A stretch of DNA of 64,000 bases from Poa pratensis (Eukaryota; Streptophyta; Magnoliopsida; Poales; Poaceae). The position numbers were made by a program, and so were the translations under genes. Positions within the stretch are counted from its first letter, which is position 1; every line of letters begins with the position of its first letter. The stretch lies in assembly GCA_947311845.1 (NCBI GenBank), contig CAMZMU010000040.1:63926708-63990707 (forward strand), read 5' to 3'. Shown here in pieces: positions 61,569 to 64,000 of the stretch. Below the pieces are notes generated by a model that worked only from the letters and a program-made list of their open reading frames with translations, was not told the origin of the DNA and did no database searches.

Positions 61569-64000
61569 TGCATGCTTTGTGCCTAGCTAAAAGGCGTTAA
61601 AGAAAAGCGCTTATGGGAGGCAACCCATTTTATTTTTCTGCAATTTTTCTTTTATTGAGTCAAGGAGTTTGTTTACTTCTGTAGCAACTCCTTTGTATCT
61701 TTATTTTCTCGCATTGTTGTGCCAAGAGTAGCCTCTAATGATAAGATGATGCTTAATTTTGATTGCTGCGCAGAAACAGATTTTTGCTGTTCACTGTACG
61801 AAATTCCTAAAATCACCAGATTGTTAATTAAATCTGAAATTTTTGTGCGTAATCTTTATGAATGTCTGAAACTTTCATTAGTTCAGAGTTTCTCGATCTG
61901 AGCGTCGTAAGTGCCTCGAAAAAATTCGTCTTTGCGGACTGTTCTGTTTTAGACAGATTATGCCTTTTTATTTTGCATTCTCTCTTTTACTAGTGTTGAG
62001 TGAAATTCTTTTTTGGGTGGAAGAGCTTCACATAACATCAGTGGCTGTAGCTAATGTTTAAAGTAACAAATCATATTGCGTCTTTATAGAACATGTGAAT
62101 TTTTGATTATGCACTAACCCTCTAATGAGATCTACTTTGAGTTTGGTGTGACGGAAGTTTTCAAGGGTCAAGAGAGAAGGATGATATAATAGGATCAAGA
62201 AGAGTGAAGAGCTTAAGCTTGGGGAGGCTCCCATGGATCTCCCCAGCATATTTCAAGAAGACTCAAGCGTCTAAGCTTGGGGATGCCCAAGGCATCCCCT
62301 TCTTCATCGTCAAAATTATCAGGTCATCTCTAGTGAAACTATATTTTAATTCTTTCACATCATATGTGCTTTTCTTGGAGCGTCTGTGTGCTTTTATTTT
62401 CAGTATTGCACTTTTATTTTCAATAAAGCTTGACTGGACCCTAGCATTCTTGATTGGGAGAGAGACACGCTCCGCTTTTTCATGAGAATACTCCTATTCT
62501 TCACTTATATTTGTTGAGTATTCATATCTAGCGCTGTTCAGCTTTTAGCTCTTGTTTTCATGTATCTCTTGTCAGAGCTATTAGCTTTCTTTTGTAGAAA
62601 GTACTCTCTTGCTTCACTTATATTTGTTTGGAGAGTTGATGAAATAAATTGATTGGTGTTTGGTTGGTTCAGAAAATGTTGCATGTGGTAATTGGTATAA
62701 GGAAAAACTTGCTTAATCTTGTAGATCACTAAAATGGATAACTTGATGCTTGTCAATTGTTTTGAGTTAACAAGTAGATCATGATTAAATTGTGCATCAC
62801 ATGAGTTAAGCCTATTAGTGAAGAACTACCGTAAAGCTTGTTGAAAATTTGGTTTGCATCGGTGGTACCTCTAAGGTCTAGATATTTTCTAATAACAGGG
62901 TTTGGTTAACAAGGAAGACGGTATGAAGTCTTATAACGTTTGCAATATGTTTGTCATATAAAACTTGGTGTACGGGTTGATATTCTTGTTTGCTTACATA
63001 ACCTTGCTAGCCTAAACTCTGTACTGAGAGGGAATGCTTCTCGTGCATCCAAATCCTTGAGCCAAAATCCATGCCATTTGTGTCCACCATAACTACCTAT
63101 ATGTGGTATTTCCTTGCCACTCCAAGTAAATTTTTCATGTGCTACCTTTAAATTATTCAAAATGTTATTATTCCCTTTTTGTGTCAATGTTTACTAGCTC
63201 ATGAGGAATTAGTGTGGTTATTCTTTATTCTATTTGTCGAGTGGACTTTTACACCTGGACTAGTGGCATATACATCCGCTTATCCAATAACTTGCAAAAA
63301 GAGCTGGCAACGGGGTGCCCAGTCCCAATTAATTACAACTTTAACCAATTAATTCTCTTCACACTTTTGCCCTGATTCATCAGTAAGCAATGACAAACAG
63401 TGAAATACCTGAATGTGTGTAAACCAAAGAGAAAGAGGGATGATCTGCCTTGCTGGTAGAAATAACGTCCTTCATGGGAGCCGCTCTTAAAAGTCCGTTC
63501 GACAGGTAGAATACTGTTCTCACCCGCTACCATTCGTTGACAATTAACAAACACCTCTCAAAAATAGATACTCCTCCATGGTATGTGATTGATGGAAGGC
63601 ACCCGAGGATTCGGTTAGCCATGGCTTGTGTTAGCAAGGTTGGGAGGAGTATCAAATATTTTATGCAATCTCTATATGCTTTCAAAAACCTAAAAGCTCT
63701 AGCACATGATTTAATCCCTGCTTCCCTCTGCGAAGGGCCTTTCTTTTACTTTTATGTTGAGTCAGTTTTCCTATTCTTTCTGTCTTCCACAAGCAAACAC
63801 TAGTGTCAACTTTGTTACAACATGCGTTATATGCAATGTATTGGACTTGTTATACTACTTTGTGTTGACAATATCCATGAGATAAATATGTTGAAAGTTG
63901 AAGCAAATGCTGAAACTAAATTCTTCCTTTGTGTTGATTAAATACCTTTTTTAGAAACTATTGCTTTATGAGTTAACACTTATGCAAAACTGTTTGATGC
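61569..64000 (+). other. non-coding internal part of the Gypsy element
   Basis: No RT, RNase H or integrase similarity in any frame. A word TAAGCTTGGGGA(G/T)G occurs twice (62212 and 62272), followed by GCCCAAGGCATCCCC. This spacer type is common behind gag-protease in non-autonomous Triticeae Gypsy elements, by my recollection. Confidence 0.55.

Larger units (their letters stand above)
57686..64000 (+). mobile_element. Athila-lineage Gypsy element, cut by the window end
   Basis: The 5' LTR begins TGATACGTCTCAAACG at 57686 and ends near 59268. It is followed by a tRNA-Asp primer binding site (59280-59297) and a gag-protease frame, then about 2.4 kb without coding capacity up to the window end. 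No reverse transcriptase or integrase follows the protease, so this copy looks non-autonomous. The 3' LTR is not in the window. Confidence 0.88.

Overview
The window is plant nuclear DNA from a grass, most likely a Pooideae/Triticeae genome (wheat, barley, rye or Aegilops type). Support comes from GT/AG introns and GC-rich grass exons, many Stowaway MITEs with CTCCCTCCGT ends, a tRNA-derived SINE, a Gypsy LTR opening with TGATACGTCTC, and low gene density between nested transposons. The species assignment is inference; no organelle or bacterial feature is present.

Layout. 1-4749 (minus): seven exons of a CLC-f type chloride channel that runs off the left edge. 8009-11001 (minus): an intronless XTNX (TIR-like/NB-ARC) gene broken by one missing base. 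12250-12937: a Mutator-type MITE, then a GC-rich hAT MITE. 14531-19194: a whole Copia element (minus) with LTRs of only 101/110 bp and a 5-bp target duplication. 20185-23640: MITEs and LINE scraps. 24562-26241: an unrecognised gene whose product starts MGCMSSK. 27441-29680: a hAT MITE, a long inverted repeat and a SINE. 29906-30926: a four-exon CCoAOMT-like methyltransferase. 32802-33109 (minus): a U-box (PUB) N-terminal exon. 34828-39290: two apparently nested Helitrons. 41469-47526: a 6-kb LINE with a 12-bp target duplication. 47874-48796: a second, three-exon CCoAOMT-like gene. 49334-57660: two diverged copies of one segment, each loaded with different insertions. 57686-64000: the 5' LTR and gag-protease part of an Athila-lineage Gypsy element that leaves the window.

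How it fits together. The host genes are CLC-f (ion homeostasis), XTNX (conserved NB-ARC family), the MGC protein, two CCoAOMT-like paralogues in the same orientation (phenylpropanoid/flavonoid O-methylation) and a broken PUB exon. The two methyltransferases look like a local duplication later pushed 17 kb apart by Helitron and LINE insertions. Everything else is mobile-element history. The paralogous segments at 49-58 kb are the most informative part, because each copy supplies the empty site for the other's insertions; one TTA target was hit independently in both copies by different Harbinger-type elements.

Caution. Thirteen of the reading-frame breaks I could localise, in unrelated elements and genes, are each explained by one base missing, usually from a run of identical bases. 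Part of the apparent pseudogenisation may therefore be sequence error rather than biology. I found no new defence, toxin or metabolic system.
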